From Clavibacter sp. B3I6 (GTDB lineage: Bacteria > Actinomycetota > Actinomycetes > Actinomycetales > Microbacteriaceae): a stretch of 64,000 bases of DNA. The stretch is taken from assembly GCF_030816895.1 (NCBI RefSeq), contig NZ_JAUSYL010000001.1, positions 1,178,001-1,242,000 of the forward strand, read 5' to 3'. Positions 41,706-49,855 of this stretch are shown here, one piece after another (position 1 is the first letter of the stretch; every line of letters starts with the position of its first letter). The translations under genes were made by a program, and so were the position numbers. The notes under the pieces are model-generated. The model was not told the DNA's origin and made no database searches. It was given only the letters and a program-made list of their open reading frames with translations.

Positions 41706-43396
41706 GCCGGGAGGAGACCGCGGCGCTCGCGGCCGCCGCGCGCGCCTGGCAGGCGCAGGACCCGGATCCCGTCACGCGCGCCGAGGTCGACGCCCTGCTC
41801 GCGCGCGTCGAGGGCACCGGTCCCGGCGCGGACCGCGAGGCCGCCGCGGACGACCTCCGCGACCGCTTCCAGACCCGCCTGCAGTTCGGCACCGCGGGCC
41901 TCCGGGGGGAGCTCGGCGCAGGCTCCAACCGCATGAACCGGGTGCTCGTGTCGCAGGCCGCGGCCGGGTTCGCCGACTACCTGCGCAGCCGCAGCCCCCG
42001 GCCGAGCATCGTCATCGGGTACGACGGGCGGCACAACTCCCGCGTCTTCGCGGTGGACACCGCGCGCATCATGGCGGGCGCCGGCGTCCGCACCGTGCTC
42101 CTCCCCCGCGCCCTGCCCACCCCCGTGCTCGCCTTCGCGGTGAAGCACCTCGCGGTGAGCGCCGGCGTCATGGTCACGGCCTCGCACAACCCCGCGCGCG
42201 ACAACGGCTACAAGGTCTACCTCGGCGACGAGGACCACGGCTCGCAGATCGTCAGCCCCGCCGACCGCGACATCGCCGCCTTCATCCACAAGGCGGCCGG
42301 GGAGCGCACCGTGCAGCAGCTGCCCGTGGCGGACGACTACGAGACGGCGCCCGAGTCGGTGATCGACTCCTACGTGGAGCAGACGGCGGACCTCTTCGCG
42401 GCGCCGCTCTCCCCGCTCACCTGGGTCTACACGCCCCTGCACGGCGTGGGCTGGGAGACGGCGGCCCGCGTGTTCGACGCGGTCGGCGTCGACCGGCCGG
42501 TGCTCGTCGCCGAGCAGGTGGATCCCGACCCCGACTTCCCCACGGTCGCCTTCCCCAACCCGGAGGAGCCCGGCGCCCTGGACCTCGCGTTCCAGGCCGC
42601 CGTCGCCTCGGACGCGGAGCTGATCATCGCCAACGATCCCGACGCGGACCGCCTCGCGGTCGCCCTCGCGGACGAGCACGGCGCCTGGCGCCGCCTGTCG
42701 GGCAACGAGGTCGGCATCCTCCTCGGCCTCGGGATCGCCGAGCGCTACGCCGCCGAGGGCAAGACGGGGACGTTCGCCTCGAGCCTCGTCTCCTCCCCGG
42801 CGCTCGAGGTCGTGGCCCGCGAGCTCGGCTTCGGCTACCGCGAGACGCTCACGGGCTTCAAGTGGATCTCCCGCGCCCCCGACCTCATCTACGGCTACGA
42901 GGAGGCCCTGGGCTACCTCGTGGCGCCGTGGCTCACGAGCGACAAGGACGGCATCTCGGCGGCCGTGGCGGTGCTGCACGGCGTCATGCTGCTCAAGTCC
43001 CGCGGCCAGACCATCGACGACTACGACCGCGCGTTCGCCGAGCGGTTCGGCTCGTTCGCGAGCGACCAGATCTCGGTGCGCGTGACCGACCTCGCCGTCA
43101 TCCCGCGCATCATGGCGAAGCTCCGCCAGGCGCCGCCCTCCTCGATCGGGTCGCGACGCGTGGAGCGCATGGACGACCTGGCCGAGGGCTTCGGCGACCT
43201 GCCGCCGAGCGACGTGCTGCGGTTCCACCTGGGCGACGGCGCGCGCCTCATCGTGCGGCCGAGCGGCACGGAGCCGAAGGTCAAGGTCTACCTCGACGCG
43301 CAGAGCACCGAGGGCACCGTCGCCGAGCGGCGGGACGCGGCGCGGGCCATCGTCGCCGACCTGGCGCAGGCGGTCCCGGCGCTGCTCGAGGTCTGA
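41702..43396 (+). CDS. phosphoglucomutase/phosphomannomutase family protein (PmmB-like)
   Basis: The 564-residue product has LQFGTAGLRGELGAGSNRMN (N-terminal), VTASHNPARDNGYKVYLG (phosphoserine loop), ANDPDADRLAVALADEHG (metal loop), GFKWISRAPDLIYGYEEALG (sugar loop) and RPSGTEPKVKVYLDA (phosphate loop), so all four active-site loops are intact. Similar punA-linked mutases may act as phosphopentomutase; this is inferred from coupling (GTGA at 41702) to the phosphorylase. Phosphomannomutase activity for the GDP-mannose genes at 56.5 kb is the alternative. Confidence 0.9.
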   Translation: MSREETAALAAAARAWQAQDPDPVTRAEVDALLARVEGTGPGADREAAADDLRDRFQTRLQFGTAGLRGELGAGSNRMNRVLVSQAAAGFADYLRSRSPRPSIVIGYDGRHNSRVFAVDTARIMAGAGVRTVLLPRALPTPVLAFAVKHLAVSAGVMVTASHNPARDNGYKVYLGDEDHGSQIVSPADRDIAAFIHKAAGERTVQQLPVADDYETAPESVIDSYVEQTADLFAAPLSPLTWVYTPLHGVGWETAARVFDAVGVDRPVLVAEQVDPDPDFPTVAFPNPEEPGALDLAFQAAVASDAELIIANDPDADRLAVALADEHGAWRRLSGNEVGILLGLGIAERYAAEGKTGTFASSLVSSPALEVVARELGFGYRETLTGFKWISRAPDLIYGYEEALGYLVAPWLTSDKDGISAAVAVLHGVMLLKSRGQTIDDYDRAFAERFGSFASDQISVRVTDLAVIPRIMAKLRQAPPSSIGSRRVERMDDLAEGFGDLPPSDVLRFHLGDGARLIVRPSGTEPKVKVYLDAQSTEGTVAERRDAARAIVADLAQAVPALLEV

Positions 43397-43414
43397 CGGG
43401 AGGATCCGCGGGTC

Positions 43415-43441
43415 GCGCGACGGCCCGTGGACCCGTCGCGC
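43415..43441 (+). terminator. hairpin ending the phosphorylase-mutase operon
   Basis: GCGCGACGG (43415-43423) pairs with CCGTCGCGC (43433-43441) around a 9-nt loop, 18 bp after the mutase stop and just before the MerR promoter. Confidence 0.65.
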
Positions 43442-43446
43442 TCATC

Positions 43447-43467
43447 ACTGGTAGTGGCGTTATCAGT
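43447..43467 (+). promoter_or_regulatory. imperfect dyad, candidate MerR-type operator
   Basis: ACTGGTA, 7 nt, TATCAGT: six of seven positions are symmetric. It overlaps the expected -35 of the merR-like gene, the usual position for binding by a MerR protein on its own promoter. Binding is inferred. Confidence 0.5.
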
Positions 43468-43471
43468 GTAC

Positions 43472-43477
43472 TAGCCT
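43472..43477 (+). promoter_or_regulatory. -10 box of the merR-like gene, probable leaderless
   Basis: TAGCCT is followed by 6 nt and ATG 43484. A dyad sits over the -35 position. Confidence 0.55.
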
Positions 43478-43483
43478 CGCGGC

Positions 43484-44125
43484 ATGCGCATCGCCGAGCT
43501 CGCCGACGCCACCGGCGTCGCCCCCGCCACCGTCAAGTACTACGTCCGCGAGGGCCTCCTGCCCGCGGGCGAGCGCATCAGCGACAACCGCACGGAGTAC
43601 GACGACGAGCACGTCCGGCGGGTCCGGCTGATCCGGGCGCTCATCGACGTCGGCCGGCTGCCCGTCGCCCGGGCCCGCGAGGTGCTCGCGGTGCTCGACG
43701 ACGACGCGCGGCAGGTGCAGGACGTGTTCGCCGTCGCGCAGGACGCGCTGACGCCCGGGCCCCCGCCGACGGATCCGCCCGCCGCGGACGCGCTCGCCCG
43801 CGTGGACGCGGCGACGGCGGAGGCGGGCTGGTGCGTGCTCGACGGGCACGCCGGGCGTGCCCAGGCGGCACGGGCGGTGGACGCGTTCGACCGCTCGGGG
43901 CACCGGATCGACGACGACTACCTCGCCAGGTACGCGGAGGCGGCGGGGATCCAGGCGGACGCCGACCTCGCCGCGGTGCGCGGTCGACCGGACCGCACCG
44001 CGATGGCCGAGCTGATGGTGGTGGGCACGGTCCTCGGCGACCAGCTGGCCGCGGGGCTACGGCGCATCGCGCAGGCCACCGTCTCGATGCCGGCCGGTCC
44101 CGCCGCCACGGGCGGTGCCCGGTGA
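43484..44125 (+). CDS. MerR family transcriptional regulator
   Basis: The 213-residue product starts MRIAELADATGVAPATVKYY, then VREGLLPAGERISDNRTEYD and DEHVRRVRLIRALIDVGRLP, the winged-helix DNA-binding domain of MerR proteins (1-70), followed by a dimer helix and an Ala/Asp-rich effector region with one cysteine. No metal-binding cysteine cluster is visible, so a small-molecule or unknown signal is likely. The downstream membrane protein gene overlaps its stop (GTGA at 44122) and is the most obvious target, together with itself. Confidence 0.88.
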   Translation: MRIAELADATGVAPATVKYYVREGLLPAGERISDNRTEYDDEHVRRVRLIRALIDVGRLPVARAREVLAVLDDDARQVQDVFAVAQDALTPGPPPTDPPAADALARVDAATAEAGWCVLDGHAGRAQAARAVDAFDRSGHRIDDDYLARYAEAAGIQADADLAAVRGRPDRTAMAELMVVGTVLGDQLAAGLRRIAQATVSMPAGPAATGGAR

Positions 44126-45133
44126 TCCGCCGCGCCTTCTCCTGGCACCGGCCGCTCATGACCGTGGCCGCGCTCATGGTCGTGGTCGCGCTCGTGTGCG
44201 TCGTCGGCCGCCTGGTCGACGACCGGATGGTGACGGGAGCGCCCGTGTGGGACAAGCCCGCGAAGTTCTCGCTGTCGATCCTCGTCTACGCCGTGTCCTG
44301 GGCGTGGCTCATCGCGCACCTCCCCCGCTTCCGACGCACCGCGCACCGGCTCGGCACCGTCGTCGCCGTCGCGCTCGTGGTCGAGCAGGCCGTGATCGTC
44401 GGCGCCGCGGCCGCCGGCACCGCGAGCCACTTCCAGGTGGCGACCCCGCTGGCCGCGGCCCTGTGGGGCGTGATGGCCGTGTCGATCACCGTCCTGTACG
44501 TCTGCACGTTCGTCACGAGCCTCGCCGTGCTGCGCCTGCGGCTGCCCGATCCGGCGCTCACGCTCGGGATCCGCGCGGGCGCGCTCCTCGCGCTCGTCGG
44601 CATGGGCCTCGCGTACCTCATGACATCGCCGACCGCGGCGCAGCTCGCGGACTTCCACGGCGTCTCGGGCGCGCGCGGTGGGCGCCCGAGACGGCGGGCC
44701 CGGGCTGCCCGTGCTCGGCTGGAGCACGACCGCGGGCGACCTGCGGATCCCCCACTTCGTCGGCATGCACGCGCTGCAGCTGCTGCCGATCGCGGCCCTG
44801 CTCCTCGGTGCGGCCGGGCGGCGGATCCCCGCACTGGCGCCCGACCGCGTGCGCGTGCGGCTCACGGCGATCGCCGCGGCCGCGTACCTCGCCGTCGTCG
44901 GGCTCGTGACGGTGCAGGCGCTCGGGGGCGAGCCCGTGAGCGCGCCCTCGGCGGGCGTGGTGACCGCCGGCGCGGCGATCGCGGCGGCCGCCCTCGTCGC
45001 CGGGGTCGCGGCCGTCCTCCTCGGCGACCGGCGACGGGATCCGGGAGCCCCCGCCGTGCCCGCGGGCGGACGGACGCCGGATCAGCCGAGCGCGGCGTCG
45101 AGCTTGGCCGAGATCTCCTCGAGGTCGAAGTAG
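44122..45133 (+). pseudogene. six-to-eight-helix membrane protein of unknown function, +1 frameshift in the middle
   Basis: The first frame (GTG 44122) encodes FSWHRPLMTVAALMVVVALV, DDRMVTGAPVWDKPAKFSLS and several helices to FHGVSGAR near 44676. The second frame resumes with DGGPGLPVLGWSTTAGDLRI, then P-H-F-V-G-M-H-A-L-Q-L-L-P and four more helices, stopping at 45133. One extra G at about 44677-44681 separates the frames; removing it gives one protein of about 336 residues. The break lies in the loop of a perfect 12-bp inverted repeat (44661-44693). Function is unknown; coupling to a MerR regulator suggests a regulated transport or stress role. It overlaps the convergent EIIB gene by about 50 bp. 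Confidence 0.7.
44661..44693. repeat. perfect 12-bp inverted repeat inside the membrane protein gene
   Basis: CGTCTCGGGCGC (44661-44672) and GCGCCCGAGACG (44682-44693) flank a 9-nt loop GCGCGGTGG. The apparent frameshift falls in the loop. Such hairpins cause compressions in sequencing and also slippage in vivo. Confidence 0.85.
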
Positions 45134-45354
45134 TTCTCGACCACGACGACGTCGGCGTACGTGGCGCCGATGCGGTCGACGAGCTCGGGCGACGTGAGGA
45201 TGACCTGCGCGTCCTCGCCGAGGGACGCGACGCTCGCGAGGTCGGCCGCCGTGACGTCGGCGTCGATCCCCAGACGCGCGAGCGCCCGCTCCGCGTTGAC
45301 CTTGAGGATGCCGGACGTGCCGATCCCCACGCCGCAGATGGCGACGACCTTCAT
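45082..45354 (-). CDS. PTS EIIB component, ascorbate/galactitol-type fold
   Basis: The 90-residue product starts MKVVAICGVGIGTSGILKVN, with Cys7 in the C-G-x-G-x-G-T-S phospho-loop of stand-alone EIIB proteins, and continues with alternating strands and helices ending EEISAKLDAALG. EIIB takes phosphate from EIIA and gives it to the sugar bound by EIIC. Its ATG overlaps the EIIA stop (ATGA), so the two are coupled. No EIIC gene is near, so the sugar is unknown and a regulatory use is possible. Confidence 0.88.
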   Translation of the reverse strand: MKVVAICGVGIGTSGILKVNAERALARLGIDADVTAADLASVASLGEDAQVILTSPELVDRIGATYADVVVVENYFDLEEISAKLDAALG

Positions 45355-45800
45355 GCGCTCTCCTCGCCGGCCATGATGCGCCGGACCTCGTCGACGGTGG
45401 TGGCGGCGCGCAGCCGCGGGATCGCGGTGGCGTCGTTGAAGATGTTGGCCATGTCGGCGACCGACGAGACGTGCCGGTCGACCGTGGTGACCGCGAGGCC
45501 GACGATGACGTCGACCGGGTCGTTGTGCGCGTGCCCGAAGGCGACGGGCTCCCGCAGCGTGACCACCGCGAGGCCGTCCGCGAGCGTCTCCGGCCCCGGG
45601 CGGGCGTGCGCGAGCGCGAGCCCCGGGGCGATGACCACGTACGCGCCGAACTCCTCGACGACGCGGATCATGGCCTCCGCGTAGTCGGCCGTCGCGGCCC
45701 CCGACCGGACGAGCGCGTCGCCGGCGAGGCGCACCGCCGCGCGCCAGTCGGCGGCCTCGGCGCCGAGCGTGACGGCGTCGTCCGGGAGCGGTGGGAGCAC
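45351..45800 (-). CDS. PTS EIIA component, mannitol/fructose/ascorbate type
   Basis: The 149-residue product has AEAMIRVVEEFGAYVVIAPG followed by LALAHARPGPETLADGLAVV, where H65 is the phosphorylation site of type-2 EIIA domains, then LREPVAFGHAHNDPVDVIVG. It would receive phosphate from HPr; enzyme I is encoded at the end of the window. GTG 45800 has AGAGG about 8 bp upstream. It follows adenosine deaminase on the same strand after 99 bp that contain a tandem repeat. Confidence 0.88.
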   Translation of the reverse strand: MLPPLPDDAVTLGAEAADWRAAVRLAGDALVRSGAATADYAEAMIRVVEEFGAYVVIAPGLALAHARPGPETLADGLAVVTLREPVAFGHAHNDPVDVIVGLAVTTVDRHVSSVADMANIFNDATAIPRLRAATTVDEVRRIMAGEESA

Positions 45801-45860
45801 GGGAGCGGCCTCTCTGGGGGTGCGGGCGGGGACGGGCGGTGCGGGCGGGACGGCCGGGAC

Positions 45861-45900
45861 GCCGACGACGGCGCGGCGCCGACGACGGCGCGGCGCCGAC
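45861..45900. repeat. 17-bp tandem repeat, 2.3 copies
   Basis: GCCGACGACGGCGCGGC occurs at 45861-45877 and 45878-45894, with six more matching bases to 45900. It directly abuts the stop codon of adenosine deaminase in the gap before EIIA. Copy number may vary between strains. Confidence 0.9.
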
Positions 45901-47018
45901 TACAGGCGGGCGAACCCGTCGGAGATGATGTCGGCGAGCGCCTCGCGCTCCTCCAGCGGCAGGAAGGCCGCGGCGGCCGCGTTCAGCTGGAAGGCCTCGT
46001 GGTCGTCGAGGTCGTAGGCGAACGCGTCCGTGAGCAGCGACAGCTCCCGGCTGATGGTGGTGCCGCTCATGAGGCGGTTGTCGGGGTTCACCGTGACGGC
46101 GAAGCCGAGCTGGTAGAGCAGGTCGAAGGGGTGGTCGCGCATCGCGTCGCCCCATGCCGCGATGGCGCCGGTCTGCAGGTTCGACGACGGGCTGAGCTCG
46201 AGCGGCACGCCGCGGTCCTTCACCCACCGGGCGAGCGGGCCGACCGTGACGAAGACGTCCTCGCCCTCCTCGCTGTCGATCTCGATGTCCTCGGCGATGC
46301 GCACGCCGTGTCCGAGGCGGAGCGCCCGGCCGTCGAGCAGCGCGCCGCGGATGGACTCGAGGCCGTCGGCCTCGCCCGCGTGGATGGTGCGCGGCATCCA
46401 CTCGCGCGCCAGGAGGTCGAACGCACCCTGCAGGCGGGAGGGCGGGAAGCCGGCCTCGGGCCCGGCGATGTCGAAGCCGACGACGCCGCGGTCGCGGTGG
46501 CGGACGGCCAGCTCGGCGATCTCGGTGCCGCGGTCGAGGTGGCGCATGGCGCTGACGAGCTGGCCGACGCGGATGGATCCGCCCGCCTCCTCGACGCCGC
46601 GCACGCCCTCCTCGATGCCGGCCTGCACGGCCTCGACGACCGCGTCGAGCGCGAGGCCCGTCGTGAGGTGCTGCTCGGGCGCCCAGCGGATCTCGCCGTA
46701 GACGACGCCGTCCTCCGCGAGGTCCTCGACGAACTCCCGGGCGACGCGCGCCAGGTGCTCCTCGGTCTGCATGACGGCGATGGTGACGTCGAAGGTCTTC
46801 AGGTAGTCGACGAGCGATCCCGAGTCGGCGCTGGTGCGGAACCACTCGCCGAGCGCGTCCGCACCCGAGGCGGGGAGCTCGAGGCCGATCTCGTCCGCGA
46901 TCTCGACGATGGAGCCGGGGCGGAGCCCGCCGTCGAGGTGGTCGTGGAGGGAGACCTTGGGGAGGTCGCGGAACGACCCTCCGCCGGGCAGCGTGGAGTC
47001 CTCGGGAGCGCGTGTCAT
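45900..47018 (-). CDS. add: adenosine deaminase
   Basis: The 372-residue product has the ADA metal and catalytic blocks: KVSLHDHLDGGLRPGSI (HxH), TIHAGEADGLESIRGAL (metal His, catalytic Glu nearby), RLGHGVRIAEDI, and LSPSSNLQTGAI followed later by NPDNRLMSGTTISREL (catalytic Asp region). It deaminates adenosine to inosine, feeding the purine nucleoside phosphorylase at 40878. ATG 47018 follows a TAGATT box by 6 nt, so it is probably leaderless. It diverges from the nucleoside hydrolase gene. Confidence 0.95.
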   Translation of the reverse strand: MTRAPEDSTLPGGGSFRDLPKVSLHDHLDGGLRPGSIVEIADEIGLELPASGADALGEWFRTSADSGSLVDYLKTFDVTIAVMQTEEHLARVAREFVEDLAEDGVVYGEIRWAPEQHLTTGLALDAVVEAVQAGIEEGVRGVEEAGGSIRVGQLVSAMRHLDRGTEIAELAVRHRDRGVVGFDIAGPEAGFPPSRLQGAFDLLAREWMPRTIHAGEADGLESIRGALLDGRALRLGHGVRIAEDIEIDSEEGEDVFVTVGPLARWVKDRGVPLELSPSSNLQTGAIAAWGDAMRDHPFDLLYQLGFAVTVNPDNRLMSGTTISRELSLLTDAFAYDLDDHEAFQLNAAAAAFLPLEEREALADIISDGFARL

Positions 47019-47024
47019 GGGACG

Positions 47025-47030
47025 AATCTA
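47025..47030 (-). promoter_or_regulatory. -10 box of add, probable leaderless
   Basis: TAGATT on the minus strand, then CGTCCC and the ATG (6-nt gap). Confidence 0.6.
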
Positions 47031-47121
47031 CTAGCCTCGACGAGGCCCGCGCCGTGGTCGTATGCGCACTGACCATCGGTGCTCGAGGCGTCCGCGGGTC
47101 GCGACCCGACCCGGAGGACAC

Positions 47122-48057
47122 GTGCCCACCAAGATCCTGATCGACTGCGACCCGGGGCACGACGACGCCCTCGCCCTGATGCTCGCGCACGGCAGCCCCG
47201 AGATCGAGCTCGTCGGCATCACGACGGTCGCCGGCAACCAGACGCTCGAGAAGGTGACCCGGAACGCGCTCGCGGTCGCGACCGTCGCGGGGATCCACGG
47301 GGTGCCCATCGCGGCCGGCTGCGCGCGGCCGCTCGTGCGGCCCGGCATGACGGCGCCCGAGGTGCACGGCGAGTCCGGCCTCGACGGGCCCGAGCTGCCG
47401 GAGCCGGCCGTGGCGCTCGACCCGCGGCACGCGGTGGACCTCATCATCGAGACGGTCATGTCCCACGCCCCCGGCGAGATCACGCTGGTGCCCATCGGGG
47501 CGCTCACCAACATCGCCCTGGCCGTCCGCCGCGAGCCGCGCATCGTCGAGCGCGTGAAGGAGGTCGTGCTCATGGGCGGCGGCTACCACGTCGGCAACAG
47601 CACCCCCGTCGCGGAGTTCAACATCGCGGTCGACCCCGAGGCCGCGCACATCGTGTTCGGCGAGGCGTGGCCCGTGACGATGGTGGGACTCGACCTCACC
47701 TACCAGGCCACCGCGACGCCCGAGGTCCTGGCGCGCATCGCCGCCCTCGGCACGCCGGCCGCGCGGTTCGTCGTCGACTCCATGGAGTCGTACGGCCGGG
47801 CGTACCTCGACCGGCAGGACTTCCCGAGCCCGCCCGCGCACGACCCGTGCGCGGTCGCGCGCGTGATCGACCCGCGGATCGTCTCGGTGCGCCGCGCGCC
47901 CGTGACCGTCGAGCTCACCGGGACGCACACGCTCGGCATGACGGTGGCCGACCTCCGGCGCCCGGCGCCCGCGGACTGCACGACGCAGGTCGCGGTCGAC
48001 CTCGACCACGCCGCGTTCTGGGACGTCGTGGTGGACGCGCTCGAGCGCATCGGCTGA
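47122..48057 (+). CDS. inosine-uridine preferring nucleoside hydrolase
   Basis: The 311-residue product starts TKILIDCDPGHDDALALMLA, the D-x-D-P-G-x-D-D calcium and ribose site of nucleoside hydrolases, and has VPIGALTNIALAVRREPRIV, MGGGYHVGNSTPVAEFNIAV and HDPCAVARVIDP. It splits nucleosides to base and ribose. GTG 47122 has GGAGGA 4-5 bp upstream; a start 60 bp earlier is open but adds a basic, non-conserved leader. It is convergent with deoA, with a hairpin between. Confidence 0.93.
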   Translation: MPTKILIDCDPGHDDALALMLAHGSPEIELVGITTVAGNQTLEKVTRNALAVATVAGIHGVPIAAGCARPLVRPGMTAPEVHGESGLDGPELPEPAVALDPRHAVDLIIETVMSHAPGEITLVPIGALTNIALAVRREPRIVERVKEVVLMGGGYHVGNSTPVAEFNIAVDPEAAHIVFGEAWPVTMVGLDLTYQATATPEVLARIAALGTPAARFVVDSMESYGRAYLDRQDFPSPPAHDPCAVARVIDPRIVSVRRAPVTVELTGTHTLGMTVADLRRPAPADCTTQVAVDLDHAAFWDVVVDALERIG

Positions 48058-48081
48058 CGCGGGGGCGTCGACGGGATGGGG

Positions 48082-48112
48082 TCCGCCCGTCGTCACGTGG
48101 ACGACGGGCGGA
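48082..48112. terminator. bidirectional terminator
   Basis: TCCGCCCGTCGT (48082-48093) pairs perfectly with ACGACGGGCGGA (48101-48112) around a 7-nt loop, between the convergent nucleoside hydrolase and deoA genes. Confidence 0.8.
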
Positions 48113-48128
48113 TCCCGGCCTCGGCGGC

Positions 48129-49427
48129 TCAGCCCTCGGCGGTGATGCGCTCCCGCACGAGCGGGCCGCGCGCGACGTGCTCCTCCGGGTCGCCGACGCG
48201 GTAGGCGCCCTCGAGCGACTCGAGCGCCCGGGCGAACCGCTCCGGCTCGTCCGTCGACAGGGTGAAGAGCGGGTCGCCGCGACGCACGCGGTCCCCCGGC
48301 TTGGCGTGCAGGTCGACGCCCGCGGCGTGCTGCACGGCGTCGCCCTGGCGCGCGCGGCCCGCGCCGAGGCGCCAGGCGGCGATGCCGAACGGGAGCGCGT
48401 CCTGCTGCACGAGGACGCCGTCGCGCTCGGCGGTGACGACGTGGGTCTCGCGCGCCACCGGCATGGCGGCGTCCGGATCCCCGCCCTGCGCGCGCACGGT
48501 GGCCCGCCACGAGTCCATGGCGCGTCCGTCGCGGAGCGCGTCCTCGACGTCGGCGTCCGGGATCCCGACCGCGGCGAGCATCTCCCGCGCGAGCGCGAGC
48601 GTGAGCTCGACGACGTCCGCGGGCCCGCCGCCCGCGAGCACCTCGACCGACTCGCGCACCTCGTTGGCGTTGCCGATGGCGAGGCCGAGCGGCACGTCCA
48701 TGTCGGTGAGGAGCGCGGTCGTGCGCACTCCCGCGTCCGTGCCGAGCTCGACCATGGTCCGCGCGAGCTCGCGCGACCGGTCGACGTCGGTCATGAAGGC
48801 GCCGGACCCGAACTTGACGTCGAGGACGAGCGCGCCGGTGCCCTCGGCGATCTTCTTGCTCATGATGCTCGACGCGATCAGCGGGATCGCCTCGACCGTC
48901 CCCGTGGTGTCGCGGAGCGCGTAGAGCCGCTTGTCGGCGGGGGCGAGGCCGCTGCCGGCCGCGCAGATGACGCCGCCGTGGTCCCGCATCTGCTGCACCA
49001 TCTCCGCCGTGGAGAGGTCGGCGCGCCAGCCGGGGATCGACTCGAGCTTGTCGAGCGTGCCGCCCGTGTGGCCGAGGCCGCGGCCCGAGAGCTGCGGCAC
49101 CGCGACGCCGTAGGAGGCGACGAGCGGCATCAGCGGGAGCGTGATCTTGTCGCCCACGCCGCCCGTGGAGTGCTTGTCGACCGTGGGCTTGCCGAGGCCC
49201 GAGAAGTCGAGGGTCTCGCCGCTCGCGATCATGGCGAGGGTGAGGTCGCGGATCTCCGTGCGGTCCATGCCGCGGAGGAGGATCGCCATCGCGAGCGCGG
49301 CCATCTGCTCGTCCGCCACGTAGCGGTCGGTGTACGCCGCGACGAGCCAGTCGATCTCGGCCGTGGAGAGCCGGCCGCCGTCGCGCTTGGTGCGGATCAG
49401 GTCGACGACGTCGAACGCGGCGCTCAT
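48129..49427 (-). CDS. deoA: thymidine (pyrimidine nucleoside) phosphorylase
   Basis: The 432-residue product has the DeoA signature SGRGLGHTGGTLDKLESIPG and the phosphate loop KHSTGGVGDKITLPL, plus IASSIMSKKIAEGTGALVLD and KFGSGAFM. Length is typical (about 430-440). It splits thymidine or deoxyuridine to base and deoxyribose-1-phosphate. ATG 49427 overlaps the cdd stop (ATGA). It is the last gene of an operon that starts with a nucleoside-binding lipoprotein, so imported pyrimidine nucleosides meet Cdd and DeoA directly. Confidence 0.96.
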   Translation of the reverse strand: MSAAFDVVDLIRTKRDGGRLSTAEIDWLVAAYTDRYVADEQMAALAMAILLRGMDRTEIRDLTLAMIASGETLDFSGLGKPTVDKHSTGGVGDKITLPLMPLVASYGVAVPQLSGRGLGHTGGTLDKLESIPGWRADLSTAEMVQQMRDHGGVICAAGSGLAPADKRLYALRDTTGTVEAIPLIASSIMSKKIAEGTGALVLDVKFGSGAFMTDVDRSRELARTMVELGTDAGVRTTALLTDMDVPLGLAIGNANEVRESVEVLAGGGPADVVELTLALAREMLAAVGIPDADVEDALRDGRAMDSWRATVRAQGGDPDAAMPVARETHVVTAERDGVLVQQDALPFGIAAWRLGAGRARQGDAVQHAAGVDLHAKPGDRVRRGDPLFTLSTDEPERFARALESLEGAYRVGDPEEHVARGPLVRERITAEG

Positions 49428-49855
49428 GCGCGGTCCCCGTACGCGTTCAACGTGCTCGGCCCGAAGGCGTCCGGCAGGACCTCGTCGATCGTGCGGATGC
49501 CCGACACGGTCTCCAGCAGCATGCCCGGCACCGCATGCTCGAACAGCAGCTGCCGGCAGCGCCCGCACGGCATGAGGATGTTGCCGTCGCCGTCCACGCA
49601 CGTGAAGGCGACGAGCTGTCCGCCGCCCGTGAGGTGCAGCACCGAGACGAGCGCGCACTCGGCGCAGAGGGTGAGGCCGTAGCTGGCGTTCTCGACGTTG
49701 CAGCCGGTGATCACCCGCCCGTCGGTCGCGATGGCCGCCACGCCCACCGGGAAGCGGGAGTACGGGACGTACGCGCGCTGCATGGCCTCGTGCGCCGCCT
49801 CGCGGAGCGATCCCCAGTCGATGCCGCCCGACTGCACGGGCTCCACGGCGCTCAC
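49424..49855 (-). CDS. cdd: cytidine deaminase
   Basis: The 143-residue product has YVPYSRFPVGVAAIATDG, TGCNVENASYGLTLCAECAL (Cys zinc ligand and catalytic Glu in C-A-E) and LMPCGRCRQLLFEH (PCxxC zinc ligands), the full tetrameric Cdd site. It deaminates cytidine and deoxycytidine. GTG 49855 overlaps the permease stop (GTGA) and its own stop overlaps deoA (ATGA). Confidence 0.96.
   Translation of the reverse strand: MSAVEPVQSGGIDWGSLREAAHEAMQRAYVPYSRFPVGVAAIATDGRVITGCNVENASYGLTLCAECALVSVLHLTGGGQLVAFTCVDGDGNILMPCGRCRQLLFEHAVPGMLLETVSGIRTIDEVLPDAFGPSTLNAYGDRA

Noticed and set aside
45082..48510. A 1142-codon open frame across EIIB, EIIA, add and the nucleoside hydrolase
   Set aside because: Only the last 90 codons (EIIB) are real; the remainder is antisense or out of frame to well-supported genes.
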